Shown here: piece after piece, positions 9,100 through 18,473 of the stretch
Position numbering within the stretch: the first letter of the stretch is position 1
Layout: each line of letters begins with the position of its first letter
DNA from: Microvirga aerilata
GTDB taxonomy: Bacteria > Pseudomonadota > Alphaproteobacteria > Rhizobiales > Beijerinckiaceae
Direction of reading: 5' to 3'
Assembly (NCBI RefSeq): GCF_016743775.1
Contig: NZ_JAEQMY010000005.1
Coordinates: forward strand, 1 to 64,000
DNA length: 64,000 nt
The notes under the pieces: model-generated
Told to the model about the DNA's origin: nothing
The model's database searches: none
What the model saw: only the letters and a program-made list of their open reading frames with translations
Translations under genes and position numbers: made by a program

Positions 9100-9420
9100 T
9101 CAAGCCGAAGCCTGAATCCAGCGGCTGAGCTCGCCCTTGGGGGCGGCGCCGACCTTCTGGGCCACGACCTTGCCGTCCTTGAACATCATGAGCGCCGGGA
9201 TCGACCGGATGCCGAGCTGGGAGGAGATCTGCGGGTTCTCGTCCACGTTGAGCTTGGCGATCTTTACCTTGCCGGCCATCTCGTCGGAAATCTCTTCCAG
9301 GGCTGGGCCGATCATGCGGCAGGGACCGCACCATTCCGCCCAGAAATCGACCACGACGGGCTCGGAGGATTGCAGGACATCCTGCGCAAAATTTGCGTCG
9401 GTCACCTTTACGGTCGCCAT
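9100..9420 (-). CDS. trxA: thioredoxin
   Basis: Cytoplasmic disulfide reductase of 106 residues, the usual length. It has the active site [11 protein letters not shown], the cis-proline motif [11 protein letters not shown] and a typical thioredoxin fold throughout, with no signal peptide. ATG 9420 is preferred over the in-frame GTG three bases upstream, because AGGTG is then well spaced. It lies downstream of addA on the same strand, with a 104-base gap that may hold its own promoter. The trxA-addA-addB order is conserved in Rhizobiales. Confidence 0.95.
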   Translation of the reverse strand: MATVKVTDANFAQDVLQSSEPVVVDFWAEWCGPCRMIGPALEEISDEMAGKVKIAKLNVDENPQISSQLGIRSIPALMMFKDGKVVAQKVGAAPKGELSRWIQASA

Positions 9421-9524
9421 CACATCACCTTTGACATTTAAAGCGCGACTCGAAGTGCGAGCCGCTCGGCTATAGGGCCAAGGTAAGAACCGGGCACGAG
9501 GGAATCAAGCAAGAGGCCCGTCCC

Positions 9525-12500
9525 TCACGCCGCTTTGATGAGGGTAAGTGCCGATTCCAGGTCAGGTTCCATGAGTTCGTGGATCACCGGTCCCGAGGTC
9601 CAGACCAGGAAGGTGCGGATGCGCCGGTCCGGATAAATCTGGCCCAACAGCATCCGGTAGAGGGCAAGCTGGGCCACATAAGGCTGCGGCGGCCGTTGGC
9701 CGGGCTTGGGCGGCCGGGCTGTCGTCTTGAAGTCGGCCACCAGCACCTCATGGTCGAGCACGGCCAAGCGGTCGATCTGACCCGACACCATGATCTCGCC
9801 CCCGGAGGTGAGCACCCGCCCGGCGATGGGGGCCTCGGCCCGGGAGCCTGCGCCGAACAGGGGCTTCAGATCCGCGTGCTCCAGAACGCCGAGGGCATTG
9901 GCCAGGATCGCTTCCCGCAGGTCGACGCCCAAGCGCGGCGCCCGCGCCTTCACATAGGCGCGCGCCATGGCGTCCCGGTGCTCCGGGCTCAAAGCCGGCA
10001 GGCGTTCCAGCAGGGCATGGACCAGCGTGCCGCGCAGGCGGGCCTCGGGCGCATAGGGGCCGTCGCCCGGCCGCGTCATGCGGTCGGCGGCGCCCAGCGC
10101 GCTGGAGGGGCGGATCGGCGGCAAGGGCTCGGGCTCGGGCTCGACCCGCATGGACAGCCAGCCCGGCACGTCGATGGGATCGAGCGGCGCCACATCCGAT
10201 TCGGCGGCGAGCGTGCGCGCAAGCGGCGAGCCCTCCCGCCAGACCGAGATCGGCCCATAGGGCGCCTCATCCAGCTCCAGGCCCCCCGCCTTTTGAACGA
10301 GCCCGTGGCGGATCATCTCGCACCAGGCTTCCTGCGGCGAATCCTTGCGGCCCGTCAGATAGGGCGCGATCACCAGCCGGTCCTTGGCGCGGGTCATGGC
10401 CACGTAGAGCAGCCGGTTGTGCTCCTCGTGGCCCCGGGCATGCAGGATCTCGCGGGCTTGCGCCATCACGCCCGAATCGGAGTTCTTGCCCGGCGACCAC
10501 ACGGGGACTTTCTCGCCGGATACGGTCTGGAGCTGAAGCAGCGGCGGATCGCGGCCCAGAACCTCGCAGCCGTCGATGAGCACCACGACGGGCGCTTCCA
10601 GGCCCTTGGCGCCATGCACCGTCATCACCCGCACCTCGTTGTTCACGGAATCGAGGTCGCGCTTGATGGTATGGGAGGCCGATTCGAACCGGTTGAGGAA
10701 GACGGTGAGCGATGGGGTCTCGTTCATCTCCGATTGGTGCGCGAAGCACAGGAAGGCATCGATGGCGTCACCCGCCTCGCTCCCCAACCGCGCCACAAGC
10801 TGCGAGCGGCCGCCGCGGGGCCCGAGCAGGGTGGCAAAGAAGCCGAAGGGGCCGTGCACGCGGGCGAGTTCGCGCCAAGCGCTCAGCGCCTCGCATCCGC
10901 GCCTTGCCTTCGCGTCGCCCGCCTCCGCGTGACGGGTGAGCGCTGCATGCAGGGACTCCTCGTCCCCACGGTCGGCGGCGATGCGGAGGAGGTCGTCGTC
11001 GGTGAGACCGACAAGGGGCGATTTCAGCGCGGTGGCAAGGGTGAGGTCATCGTCCGGCAGCAGGGCGGCGCGCCCTGCCGCCACGAGATCGAGCACGGCA
11101 ATGTGCTCGCCAATATTGAGCCGGTCGGCGCCCGCCACGGGAACACCCGCTTCCTTGAGCGCACGGATCACCGCCTCGAAGGCCGCGCCGCGCTTGCGGA
11201 CGAGCACGAGCACGTCGCCGGCCTTCCAGAGGCGGCCCATCTCGTCGCCCCTGGTGGTCCAGCACTTCACCGCCTGCGCAATGCGCCGCGCCACCACGAC
11301 GGGCGGGGATTGCTGCTCGGGCTCGTCGACCGGCAGCACCCAGGCCTCGGGCTCCTCCTCTTCCGCGGGCGTCTCGGTTGGCCACATCTCGACAAGGCCC
11401 GGCGCATGGGGGCGCGCGCTCTCATGCACGGTGCCCACAGCGCTGTCCTGGAAGGACAGACCCTTGAAATGCCGCTCGACCGCGAAGGTGGCGTCCACCG
11501 CCGACAGCACGGCCCGCCCTGAGCGGAACGACATGGTGAGGGACACGTCCTCGAAGGCGAGCTCCGCCTCGCGCACCTTCTGCGACCAGCTTCTGCGCGT
11601 GGATTCGAATTGCTGGGGGGCTGCGCCTTGAAAGCCGTAGATCGACTGCTTGGGATCGCCCACCGCAAAGAGCGTGCGCACGCGCCCTCCGCCCGCACCC
11701 GCGCCTGCGGTGAAGTCCTCCGTGATCTTGCGCAGGATTTCCCATTGCTCGGGGTTGGTGTCCTGCGCCTCGTCGATCAGCACATGGTCGATGCCGCGAT
11801 CGAGCTTGTAGAGCACCCAGGCCGTGTCGCCGCGGGAGAGCAGCGCCAGCGTCTTGTCGATGAGGTCCTGGAAGTCGAGAGCGCCGAGACGCATCTTCGC
11901 CTGCTCGACGCGGTCGTGGATTTCGGCCGCAAGCGTGAACAGCGCCCTGGTGCGCTCGGCGGCGCGGGCAGCCTTGCGCTTGTCGACCAAGTCCCACAAG
12001 CGCCCCTGCTCCCGCAGAAGCTCTTCCTTCAGGCTCTCCTTCACATCCTTCGTCAGGAACGCGGAGCCCTTGCGCGGCGTCCCACCGTCCGTGAGAAAGA
12101 CGGAGAGATAGTTCTCCAGTTTCTCGGAGGGATCGGAGGCATTGGCGGCCGCTACAAGGGATGCGGCGCGCTTCTGATCGGTGGCTTTTCCGGCCAGAAG
12201 CTCCTGCGCGACGGAAGGCCAGTCCTCCGGCCGGATTCCGCCTTCCAGCATCATGCGCTCGACGGTCTCGAGCGTCTCGTCGGGAGCCAGGCCGAGCTCC
12301 TTGCGAAGTCGCGCGGGTCCGGTGGAATCGTGAAGGAACGCCTTGCATTTCAGGGCCGCGTTGATGGCGGAGGTGAGCGCATCCCCCACCGCCTCGACAC
12401 TGATCGTGTCGAGGGCTTCCGCCAGTTCGGGAAAATTGCCACTCGCCGCATCGGCCAGCACGTTGGACGTGGCCTGCGCCAGCATCTCGTCGGTCTGGCT

Positions 12501-12959
12501 CTCGTCGAGCACCGCAAAGCGGGCGGGCACGTTGGCCTCGAACGGCACGAGATGCAGAAGCCGTTCGCAGAAGGCGTGGATCGTGTCGATCTTCAGGCCG
12601 CCCGGCGTTTCCACCGCGCGGGCAAAGAGCGTGCGCGCGAGCTTCACCTGACGAGGCGTCGGCGTCTCGCCCTCAAGCTCCGTCAGTTCCCGGACGAGGC
12701 TGTCCTCGTCGAGGGTGACCCACCGCCCCAGGCGCTCGAACACGCGGATCGCCATGTTGGCGGCAGCCGCCTTGGTGAAGGTGAGGCACAGGATCTTTCC
12801 CGGCAGCGAACCGCTGAGCAGCAGGCGCACGACCCGGTCGGTGAGCACCTTGGTCTTGCCCGCGCCCGCATTGGCCGACACCCAGGCGGACGCACGCGGA
12901 TTGGCGGCGCGGCGCTGCGCATCCTTGGTGTATTCCGGAATGACCAGATCGGTGCTCAT
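9525..12959 (-). CDS. addA: double-strand break repair helicase AddA
   Basis: UvrD/RecB-type helicase-nuclease subunit of AddAB, which resects DNA breaks for RecA. About 1144 residues. Walker A is in SANAGAGKTKVLTDRV near residue 30; Walker B / motif II reads VLIDEAQDTNPEQW; the motif RLLYVAMTRAKDRLVIAPY is present further on. The C-terminal RecB-type nuclease motif is VLVADFKTTARPPKPG with a following QLALYR. ATG 12959 (MSTDLVIPEYTK) overlaps the addB stop by four bases (ATGA). The frame stays open far upstream, to 13550, but there it is only antiphase sequence of addB. Confidence 0.95.
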   Translation of the reverse strand: MSTDLVIPEYTKDAQRRAANPRASAWVSANAGAGKTKVLTDRVVRLLLSGSLPGKILCLTFTKAAAANMAIRVFERLGRWVTLDEDSLVRELTELEGETPTPRQVKLARTLFARAVETPGGLKIDTIHAFCERLLHLVPFEANVPARFAVLDESQTDEMLAQATSNVLADAASGNFPELAEALDTISVEAVGDALTSAINAALKCKAFLHDSTGPARLRKELGLAPDETLETVERMMLEGGIRPEDWPSVAQELLAGKATDQKRAASLVAAANASDPSEKLENYLSVFLTDGGTPRKGSAFLTKDVKESLKEELLREQGRLWDLVDKRKAARAAERTRALFTLAAEIHDRVEQAKMRLGALDFQDLIDKTLALLSRGDTAWVLYKLDRGIDHVLIDEAQDTNPEQWEILRKITEDFTAGAGAGGGRVRTLFAVGDPKQSIYGFQGAAPQQFESTRRSWSQKVREAELAFEDVSLTMSFRSGRAVLSAVDATFAVERHFKGLSFQDSAVGTVHESARPHAPGLVEMWPTETPAEEEEPEAWVLPVDEPEQQSPPVVVARRIAQAVKCWTTRGDEMGRLWKAGDVLVLVRKRGAAFEAVIRALKEAGVPVAGADRLNIGEHIAVLDLVAAGRAALLPDDDLTLATALKSPLVGLTDDDLLRIAADRGDEESLHAALTRHAEAGDAKARRGCEALSAWRELARVHGPFGFFATLLGPRGGRSQLVARLGSEAGDAIDAFLCFAHQSEMNETPSLTVFLNRFESASHTIKRDLDSVNNEVRVMTVHGAKGLEAPVVVLIDGCEVLGRDPPLLQLQTVSGEKVPVWSPGKNSDSGVMAQAREILHARGHEEHNRLLYVAMTRAKDRLVIAPYLTGRKDSPQEAWCEMIRHGLVQKAGGLELDEAPYGPISVWREGSPLARTLAAESDVAPLDPIDVPGWLSMRVEPEPEPLPPIRPSSALGAADRMTRPGDGPYAPEARLRGTLVHALLERLPALSPEHRDAMARAYVKARAPRLGVDLREAILANALGVLEHADLKPLFGAGSRAEAPIAGRVLTSGGEIMVSGQIDRLAVLDHEVLVADFKTTARPPKPGQRPPQPYVAQLALYRMLLGQIYPDRRIRTFLVWTSGPVIHELMEPDLESALTLIKAA

Positions 12960-15900
12960 TCGGAACCCTCCCCGCCGCCGGCGCTGGCGAGAGACCATTC
13001 CTTCACGCGCGCCAGGTGATCGTATTCGGAGAAGCGGCGCGCATATTTCGGGAAGGGCCGCGAAACGTAAGGCGCTTCGCCTTTGGCATAGCGCAGGATC
13101 ATGCCTTCGAAGCGTTTGCGGTGCTCCTCGACGATCTCCGCAACAGTCCGCGTTTCCTTGCCTGTCGGTCCAAGTTCGCGCGGCTTGATCGGCTCGCGCC
13201 CGCCCGTGGTGTGGACGTAGATCAGATCCGGCGTCTCCTTGGCCACTGGCAGGCCCTTGAAGGCGCCTTTCATGAGCATCATGGCTTCGAGCGTCAGCTG
13301 CGGCGAGAAGCCGGCATAGACTTCGCGCACGCCGGGCGGCTGGCCCGTTTTGAAATCGATGATGGTGAACCTGCCGTCGCGGCGGTGCTCGATGCGGTCC
13401 GCGCGGGCGCGAAGGTTGAACACTGTGCCGTCGGGCAGCGGGATCGACAGCCTGCCGGAGCGCTCGGGATATACCTCCACGAGACCAGGGCGGCGCGCCT
13501 GCTCCCACACCACGAACTCGGTGGCAAGCCGCGTGAAGCGCGGCCACCATTCCGCATAGAGCTCGGGATAGGCCTCGGCGATGCTAGCGAACGCATCCGC
13601 GCCGAGCGCAAGCAGCTCTTCCAGCGCGTGAGTCGGGATGGCCTTCGGGTATTTTTCGGCGAACGTCCCGACCACGTCGTGAATGATCGTGCCGCGATCC
13701 GCCGCGCTCGGCGCCACCGCGATGGCATCGAGCGCATCGAGCTTGAGGATGTGGCGTGCGAAGATCGAATAGGGATCGCGCACCAGCGTCTCGATCTCCG
13801 TGACGCTCAAGGAGCGCGGGAACAGCGCCGGATCGGGCTTCGGCTGCGGGCGCGGCAGCGCCGGCGCAGGCTCCGGCGTGTCGAGGGTGCGCGCAAGGCG
13901 GCGGTAATATTCGCCCGCCTTCGTCATGCGCTCCCATACATCCTTGCCGCCAAAAGCCTTCAGGCGCTGCAGGAAGCGCGAGGGCACCATGGGCGAGCCG
14001 TCGCGCTTTTGCGCGCGGGTGATCACCACGTCGTGGGTGCCGAGCGCCTGCACGAAATCGTGCGCGGTCTGGCCGATGCGCCGCTCCGGCGGCATCAGGC
14101 CGACTTTGGTGCGCATGGGCCGGTTGAGGAACGCATCCGTCACCGTGCGCGGCGGCCACGTGCCCTCGTCTAATCCGCCAAGCACCACACGATCGACGGA
14201 GAGAAGGCGCGCTTCGAGGAGACCGAGGATCTTCAGGCGGCGATGCGTGGCGCGCGGCGAGGGGCTTAAACTACGCTGCTTGGACAGCGCCGTGAAGAAG
14301 GTAGGGTAATCGACGAAACGGCCTTCGAGCGGATGGCCCTCCTCCTCGCGGATGTCGGAATGCACCAGATCGTCGAAGAGGGCCGCAAGCGCCTCGCGGG
14401 ATGAATCCGCGTCCTGCGTCTCAGGCTCGTCCTCAGGTCCCGACCACAGGGCTTCCACGGCCCCGCGGTGATCCTCCACGAGGGACATGAGATCGAGCCT
14501 GCCTTCGCCATGCATGGCCGGCGTGAAGGTGCTGAAGGCAACAGCGAGGCGTTGCAGCAGCTCGTCCGCGAGATCCCAGTCGGCATCCGTCAGGCGCTTG
14601 CGCGGTCGAGGCGTCCGGTGGTCGTTCTCCTGGCGGCGGCTCGCCAAGGCTGCGCGCAATCCTCCGATGCCCAGCGCCGGCGCGGGCCCGCGCAGTACGC
14701 CGATTTCGAGCACGCTTGCCGCATGTTCCACGGCCTCGCGCGGAAGGCCCAGGCGCACGAGCGGATGGGCGAGCAGCGCCAGAAGGCGCACCGGCCGCAA
14801 GTCGTCGGCCGCAGCTTCTGCCGCCAGCCGCGCAAGGCGTCCGGCAGGCGTGTCGGAGAGGGGGATGCCGGCGGAATCCTCGACGCTCACGCCCCAACGG
14901 GCGAGCTCCGCAGTGACCCTCGTGGCCAGCGCGCGATCGGGCGTGATGAGCGCTGCGGTCCTGTGCGGGTGAGAGAGCGTTTCGCGCAAGGCGATGGCAA
15001 TGGCAAAAGCCTCCTCGCGCTCGTCCATCGCCTCCACGATGGCTAGGCCCTCGCATCCGCTCCAGCTCAAGGCGACGCGATCCTCGGGCGCGATCAGAGA
15101 CCAGCGATCCGTCGTGTCCGCGGGGCGCAGGATTTCCGAGAGAAGCCGGTTGCGGGCTCGTGCGGAGGCCGGCAGTTCGCCCAGAACGGTGACGGCGGAG
15201 CGCGAAATGCGCAGATGCCTGTCGAGAAGGCGGCGCAGCGATGCCTGCGGATGACCGTGCACCGGATCGGTCTCGTCGTCGCCGGCGCCGCCGATGGCGG
15301 ACCAGCTCTCCTCGTCGAGATCGGTGTCGAGGCCGGGCAGCACGATGGCGCCTTTGGGCAGGCGCGCGATCACGCCCATGAGGCTGGCGGTGGCCGGCAC
15401 CGAGCCCGTGGAGCCCGCCACGATGATCGGATGCTCCGGGCGCTCGCGGGCAAGGCGCCGCGCTTCCGCTTCCAGCAGCGCATTGCGCCGCTCGGCTGGA
15501 TCGCTTGCTTGGCGGTCGGCGAGAATTTTGGGCCAGTTCTCGCTGGCGATCTGCACGAAGTGCCGGGTGATCCGGAAGTACTCGGAATAATCCGCATCCA
15601 CCGCGAGTTCGAGGGCATGCCAATCGATCCCTTCCGTGGTGAAGGCATCCATCAGGGTCTCGAGATCGCCCGCAAGGTTCACCGCATCGGCGGGCGAGGC
15701 CGGCACCATGAAGGGCACGCCCGGGCCGAGCTGCAGCAGCGCGCGGTCGACCTCCGCCGACCAGCGCTGCACGAGGCGGGTCAGGATGAGGCGGCGCTCC
15801 AGGGGCGGGATCGGAGGCTTCAGGCTTGCGGCCTCCTGCAGCGGCGTGCCCTCCAGCCCTGTGAGCTCGAACTCGGCCTCGTCGGTTTCGCCGAGCGGCA

Positions 15901-16123
15901 CGATGCGCGGCAGGAGTTGCGCGCGTCCGTTGCCGCGCTCGGCAAGCAGCGCGATCAGCGCGCGGGTGGCTCGGCGGTTGGGAACATAGATCGTGACATC
16001 GGCGAGACCGGCGGGGTCATCGGGCAGGGGGCCGACGAGGCGGCCTTCCAGCAGCGCGTCCACCAGGGTCGGCAGAAAGGCGCAACCCGGAGGGATCGAG
16101 AAAACGCGCGGTACGCTGGACAC
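12956..16123 (-). CDS. addB: double-strand break repair protein AddB
   Basis: Partner of AddA, about 1055 residues. The N-terminal region corresponds to the helicase-like fold, but the place of the Walker A motif reads IPPGCAFLPTL, with no GKT/S. The C-terminal nuclease motif is clear (TIIDFKTGQPPG followed by QLTLEAMML). The cysteines that hold an iron-sulfur cluster in Firmicute AddB are not seen; only isolated cysteines occur. This is the alphaproteobacterial AddB type. It begins with GTG 16123, ten bases after murU, and is translationally coupled to addA through an ATGA overlap. Confidence 0.93.
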   Translation of the reverse strand: MSSVPRVFSIPPGCAFLPTLVDALLEGRLVGPLPDDPAGLADVTIYVPNRRATRALIALLAERGNGRAQLLPRIVPLGETDEAEFELTGLEGTPLQEAASLKPPIPPLERRLILTRLVQRWSAEVDRALLQLGPGVPFMVPASPADAVNLAGDLETLMDAFTTEGIDWHALELAVDADYSEYFRITRHFVQIASENWPKILADRQASDPAERRNALLEAEARRLARERPEHPIIVAGSTGSVPATASLMGVIARLPKGAIVLPGLDTDLDEESWSAIGGAGDDETDPVHGHPQASLRRLLDRHLRISRSAVTVLGELPASARARNRLLSEILRPADTTDRWSLIAPEDRVALSWSGCEGLAIVEAMDEREEAFAIAIALRETLSHPHRTAALITPDRALATRVTAELARWGVSVEDSAGIPLSDTPAGRLARLAAEAAADDLRPVRLLALLAHPLVRLGLPREAVEHAASVLEIGVLRGPAPALGIGGLRAALASRRQENDHRTPRPRKRLTDADWDLADELLQRLAVAFSTFTPAMHGEGRLDLMSLVEDHRGAVEALWSGPEDEPETQDADSSREALAALFDDLVHSDIREEEGHPLEGRFVDYPTFFTALSKQRSLSPSPRATHRRLKILGLLEARLLSVDRVVLGGLDEGTWPPRTVTDAFLNRPMRTKVGLMPPERRIGQTAHDFVQALGTHDVVITRAQKRDGSPMVPSRFLQRLKAFGGKDVWERMTKAGEYYRRLARTLDTPEPAPALPRPQPKPDPALFPRSLSVTEIETLVRDPYSIFARHILKLDALDAIAVAPSAADRGTIIHDVVGTFAEKYPKAIPTHALEELLALGADAFASIAEAYPELYAEWWPRFTRLATEFVVWEQARRPGLVEVYPERSGRLSIPLPDGTVFNLRARADRIEHRRDGRFTIIDFKTGQPPGVREVYAGFSPQLTLEAMMLMKGAFKGLPVAKETPDLIYVHTTGGREPIKPRELGPTGKETRTVAEIVEEHRKRFEGMILRYAKGEAPYVSRPFPKYARRFSEYDHLARVKEWSLASAGGGEGSE

Positions 16124-16133
16124 CCTTCAAACC

Positions 16134-16937
16134 TCATCGCTTGCTGGCGGCAATGCACTGTTCTGCCTCAGCAATGGTATGCGGCTCTCCAACATGCAGC
16201 CATTGCCCCTCCATGCACAAGCCGTAGAGGCGGTCCGCCGCAATGGCACGGTCGTAGAAGGCATTGGCCGAGAACGGTCCGTCGGGCGTGCCGGGAACCA
16301 GCTCTGGCTTCACGATGGCAACGCCCGCGTAGGCGAAAGGGGCGCTGTCATCGGCGCCGCGACGGCGCAGGCGCCCGTCGGGATCCATGTGGAAGTCGCC
16401 CCTGCCTTCAAATCCAACACTTGTGGATAACGGGGCCACCAGCATCAGGATGTCCATTCGGTCCGGGTCCCAGGCGGCCACGAGGCGCTTCAGGTTGGGC
16501 TCCCGGCCCTCGATCCAGAGCGAATCGGAGTTGAAGGTGATGAAGGGATCGTTCCCTAACAGCGGCAGCGCCTTCTTCACGCCGCCGCCGGTTTCGAGAA
16601 GCTCGCCGCGTTCGTCGGAGATGACGATGCGGGGCGCGGCGCGGGTGCGCAGATGCGCTTCGAGCATGTCGGCGAAGTGGTGCACGTTCACCACCACCGT
16701 CTCGATGCCTGCCTCGTGCAGCCGGTCGAGGGCGAAGTCGATCAGGCTCTGGCCCGCTACCTTCACGAGGGGCTTAGGGATGGTGGCCGTAATCGGCAGC
16801 ATGCGCTTGCCCAGGCCTGCGGCAAGGACGATGGCGGTTCTGGGCGGGCGCGCGAGGGCTTGGGGCAAAGGTTTCTGCTCAGGCTGGAGGAGGCTCGTCG
16901 CCCGCGTGCGGGATGAGCCTCGGCAGATAGTTCTCAT
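16134..16937 (-). CDS. murU: N-acetylmuramate-1-phosphate uridylyltransferase-like nucleotidyltransferase
   Basis: NDP-sugar pyrophosphorylase-fold enzyme with the signature VLAAGLGKRMLPITATIPKPL and the metal/substrate motifs ETGGGVKKAL and FNSDSLW. Its place directly after the AmgK-like kinase gene identifies it as MurU, which makes UDP-MurNAc from MurNAc-1-phosphate in peptidoglycan recycling; this is family knowledge plus context, not proof. The start is uncertain. ATG 16937 has an AGGGG upstream but overlaps the previous gene by 59 bases and gives an odd basic leader; TTG 16868, ten bases after that gene's stop, would give a 244-residue protein of more usual shape. Confidence 0.82.
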   Translation of the reverse strand: MRTICRGSSRTRATSLLQPEQKPLPQALARPPRTAIVLAAGLGKRMLPITATIPKPLVKVAGQSLIDFALDRLHEAGIETVVVNVHHFADMLEAHLRTRAAPRIVISDERGELLETGGGVKKALPLLGNDPFITFNSDSLWIEGREPNLKRLVAAWDPDRMDILMLVAPLSTSVGFEGRGDFHMDPDGRLRRRGADDSAPFAYAGVAIVKPELVPGTPDGPFSANAFYDRAIAADRLYGLCMEGQWLHVGEPHTIAEAEQCIAASKR

Positions 16938-18465
16938 ACCAGCCCCTGAGCTTCCCCAGGGCCGGATGGGCGAGGTTGCGGATGAGGTAGGCCTCGATCC
17001 GCGGCAGGTGCTTCAGGTAGTGCGGCTTGCCATCGCGCCGGTCGAGGCGGGCGAAGATGCCGAGGATCTTGGTGGCGCGCTGGCCCGCCATGATGGCGTA
17101 GGCCCGGGCGAAGGCCGACACGTCGAAGGACGGATCGGTGGCCTTCCGGTCGCGGGCGTAGAGGCCGATGAGCTTCAGCTCGAGCTCGGGCGGCACGGTC
17201 ACGCGGGCATCCTGCAGCAGGGACGCCACGTCGTAGGCGGGCGAGCCGAGCACCGCATCCTGGAAGTCGATGAGCCCGACGCGCTGGAGACCCTCGCGCT
17301 CCGGCATCCAGATCAGGTTGGGCGAATGATAGTCGCGCAGGGTCCAGGTCGTCGGCGCAGACAGCACCTCGCCCAGGGTTTCGGTCCACAGGTTGACGAA
17401 CTCCGCGCGGGCCGAGCCCGACAGCTGCGTGCCGATGATGTGGGGCACGTACCAGTCGAGCAGCAGCTCCACCTCGATCAGGAGCGCTTCGAGATCGTAG
17501 GGCGGGATGGGGTGGTCGTATCCATCCGCCACGGGCAGCACCTGCGGCAGGGTCGTGCCGTGGAGCTGCGCGAGAAGCCTGGTCGCCTCCCCGTAGCGGT
17601 CGGGAATCGGGCCGTTCTCGTCCGTGACGGGCTCAGCGCCCAGATCCTCGATGAGGAGAAGGCCCGCCTCGAGATCCTCGCCGTAGATGTAAGGCGCGCT
17701 GAAGCCCAGCGCCCGCAGGCCCTTGTCCATGGCCACGAAGGCGTGGACCGTCTCGGCGAGCTTGGCGATGGTCGTATAGGGCTTGCCCCGCCGCACCGCC
17801 GGCCCGACCGGGCGCGGCGGAGAGACCATCAGCAGCGCCGTTTCGCCGGTGGGCTTCGCGAGGCGCTCGTAGGAACGGATGACGGAGGCGTCGCCGGTCA
17901 TCGGCTGGCGCACGGCATCGCTCCAGCCGCAGCGCTCCACCAGGTTCCGGTAGGCCTTCATCCGCTGGAGCCGGGACACGAAGGCGCCCGTGCCGGTCAG
18001 CATGGCGATGCGGCCCCTGCCGCCCCCGCCGGGGGCGAAGTCGAGCCGGATATCGAGGTGCTCAGGTCTCAGGGCGTCCTCGGCGCGCTCGGGCCACTCG
18101 ACGAGGGCGATCGCGTTATCGGTCATCTCGTCCCAGCCCAGCTCCACAAGCTCGTAGCCCCCGGACAGGCGATAGAAATCCGCGTGCACGATCGGGGAGC
18201 GCCGGCCGTCATAGACCTGCATCAGGGTGAAGGTGGGGCTTGGAACCTCAAGCTCCGCGTCGCCTGCGAGCGTGCGCACGAGGGCGCGGGCCAGCGTCGT
18301 CTTCCCGGCCCCGAGGCCGCCCGAGAGGGTGACGAGATCACCGGCTTTCAGCTCCTCGGCCAGGACGCCCGCGAAGCGTTCGGTCGCCTCGTGGTCGGGA
18401 AGCATCACCATCCAGGCTGCCTGCAAAACGTCCTGCTCGGGCATGAGAGCCAATCCATTCACCAT
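16879..18465 (-). CDS. fusion protein: TsaE (tRNA t6A ATPase) plus AmgK-type MurNAc/GlcNAc kinase
   Basis: 528 residues with two separate modules. Residues about 1-155 are TsaE, with Walker A GGLGAGKTTLARAL, the motif PSPTFTLMQVY and HADFYRL; TsaE serves threonylcarbamoyl-adenosine (t6A37) formation on tRNAs. Residues about 165-528 are an aminoglycoside-phosphotransferase-fold kinase with the catalytic loop TLRDYHSPNLIW and the metal-binding LIDFQDAVLGSPAYDVASL, as in AmgK, which phosphorylates the anomeric carbon of MurNAc and GlcNAc. The next gene is MurU-like, so the kinase half probably feeds UDP-MurNAc recycling. ATG 18465 lies eight bases after the divL stop with GGAT before it. Confidence 0.88.
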   Translation of the reverse strand: MVNGLALMPEQDVLQAAWMVMLPDHEATERFAGVLAEELKAGDLVTLSGGLGAGKTTLARALVRTLAGDAELEVPSPTFTLMQVYDGRRSPIVHADFYRLSGGYELVELGWDEMTDNAIALVEWPERAEDALRPEHLDIRLDFAPGGGGRGRIAMLTGTGAFVSRLQRMKAYRNLVERCGWSDAVRQPMTGDASVIRSYERLAKPTGETALLMVSPPRPVGPAVRRGKPYTTIAKLAETVHAFVAMDKGLRALGFSAPYIYGEDLEAGLLLIEDLGAEPVTDENGPIPDRYGEATRLLAQLHGTTLPQVLPVADGYDHPIPPYDLEALLIEVELLLDWYVPHIIGTQLSGSARAEFVNLWTETLGEVLSAPTTWTLRDYHSPNLIWMPEREGLQRVGLIDFQDAVLGSPAYDVASLLQDARVTVPPELELKLIGLYARDRKATDPSFDVSAFARAYAIMAGQRATKILGIFARLDRRDGKPHYLKHLPRIEAYLIRNLAHPALGKLRGWYENYLPRLIPHAGDEPPPA

Positions 18466-18473
18466 CGCTGATC

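Noticed and set aside
9579..13019. Two long plus-strand open frames opposite addA
   Set aside because: Antisense shadows of a conserved helicase-nuclease gene.
12960..13550. Upstream in-frame extension of addA by about 197 codons
   Set aside because: It lies inside addB in another phase, is Arg/Ala/His-rich with no domain character, and addA has a normal coupled ATG at 12959.
16387..18471. Plus-strand open frame of 694 codons opposite the TsaE-AmgK gene
   Set aside because: High-GC antisense shadow; the minus strand encodes two recognisable domains with intact motifs, and the plus frame is His/Arg/Gly-rich with no family.
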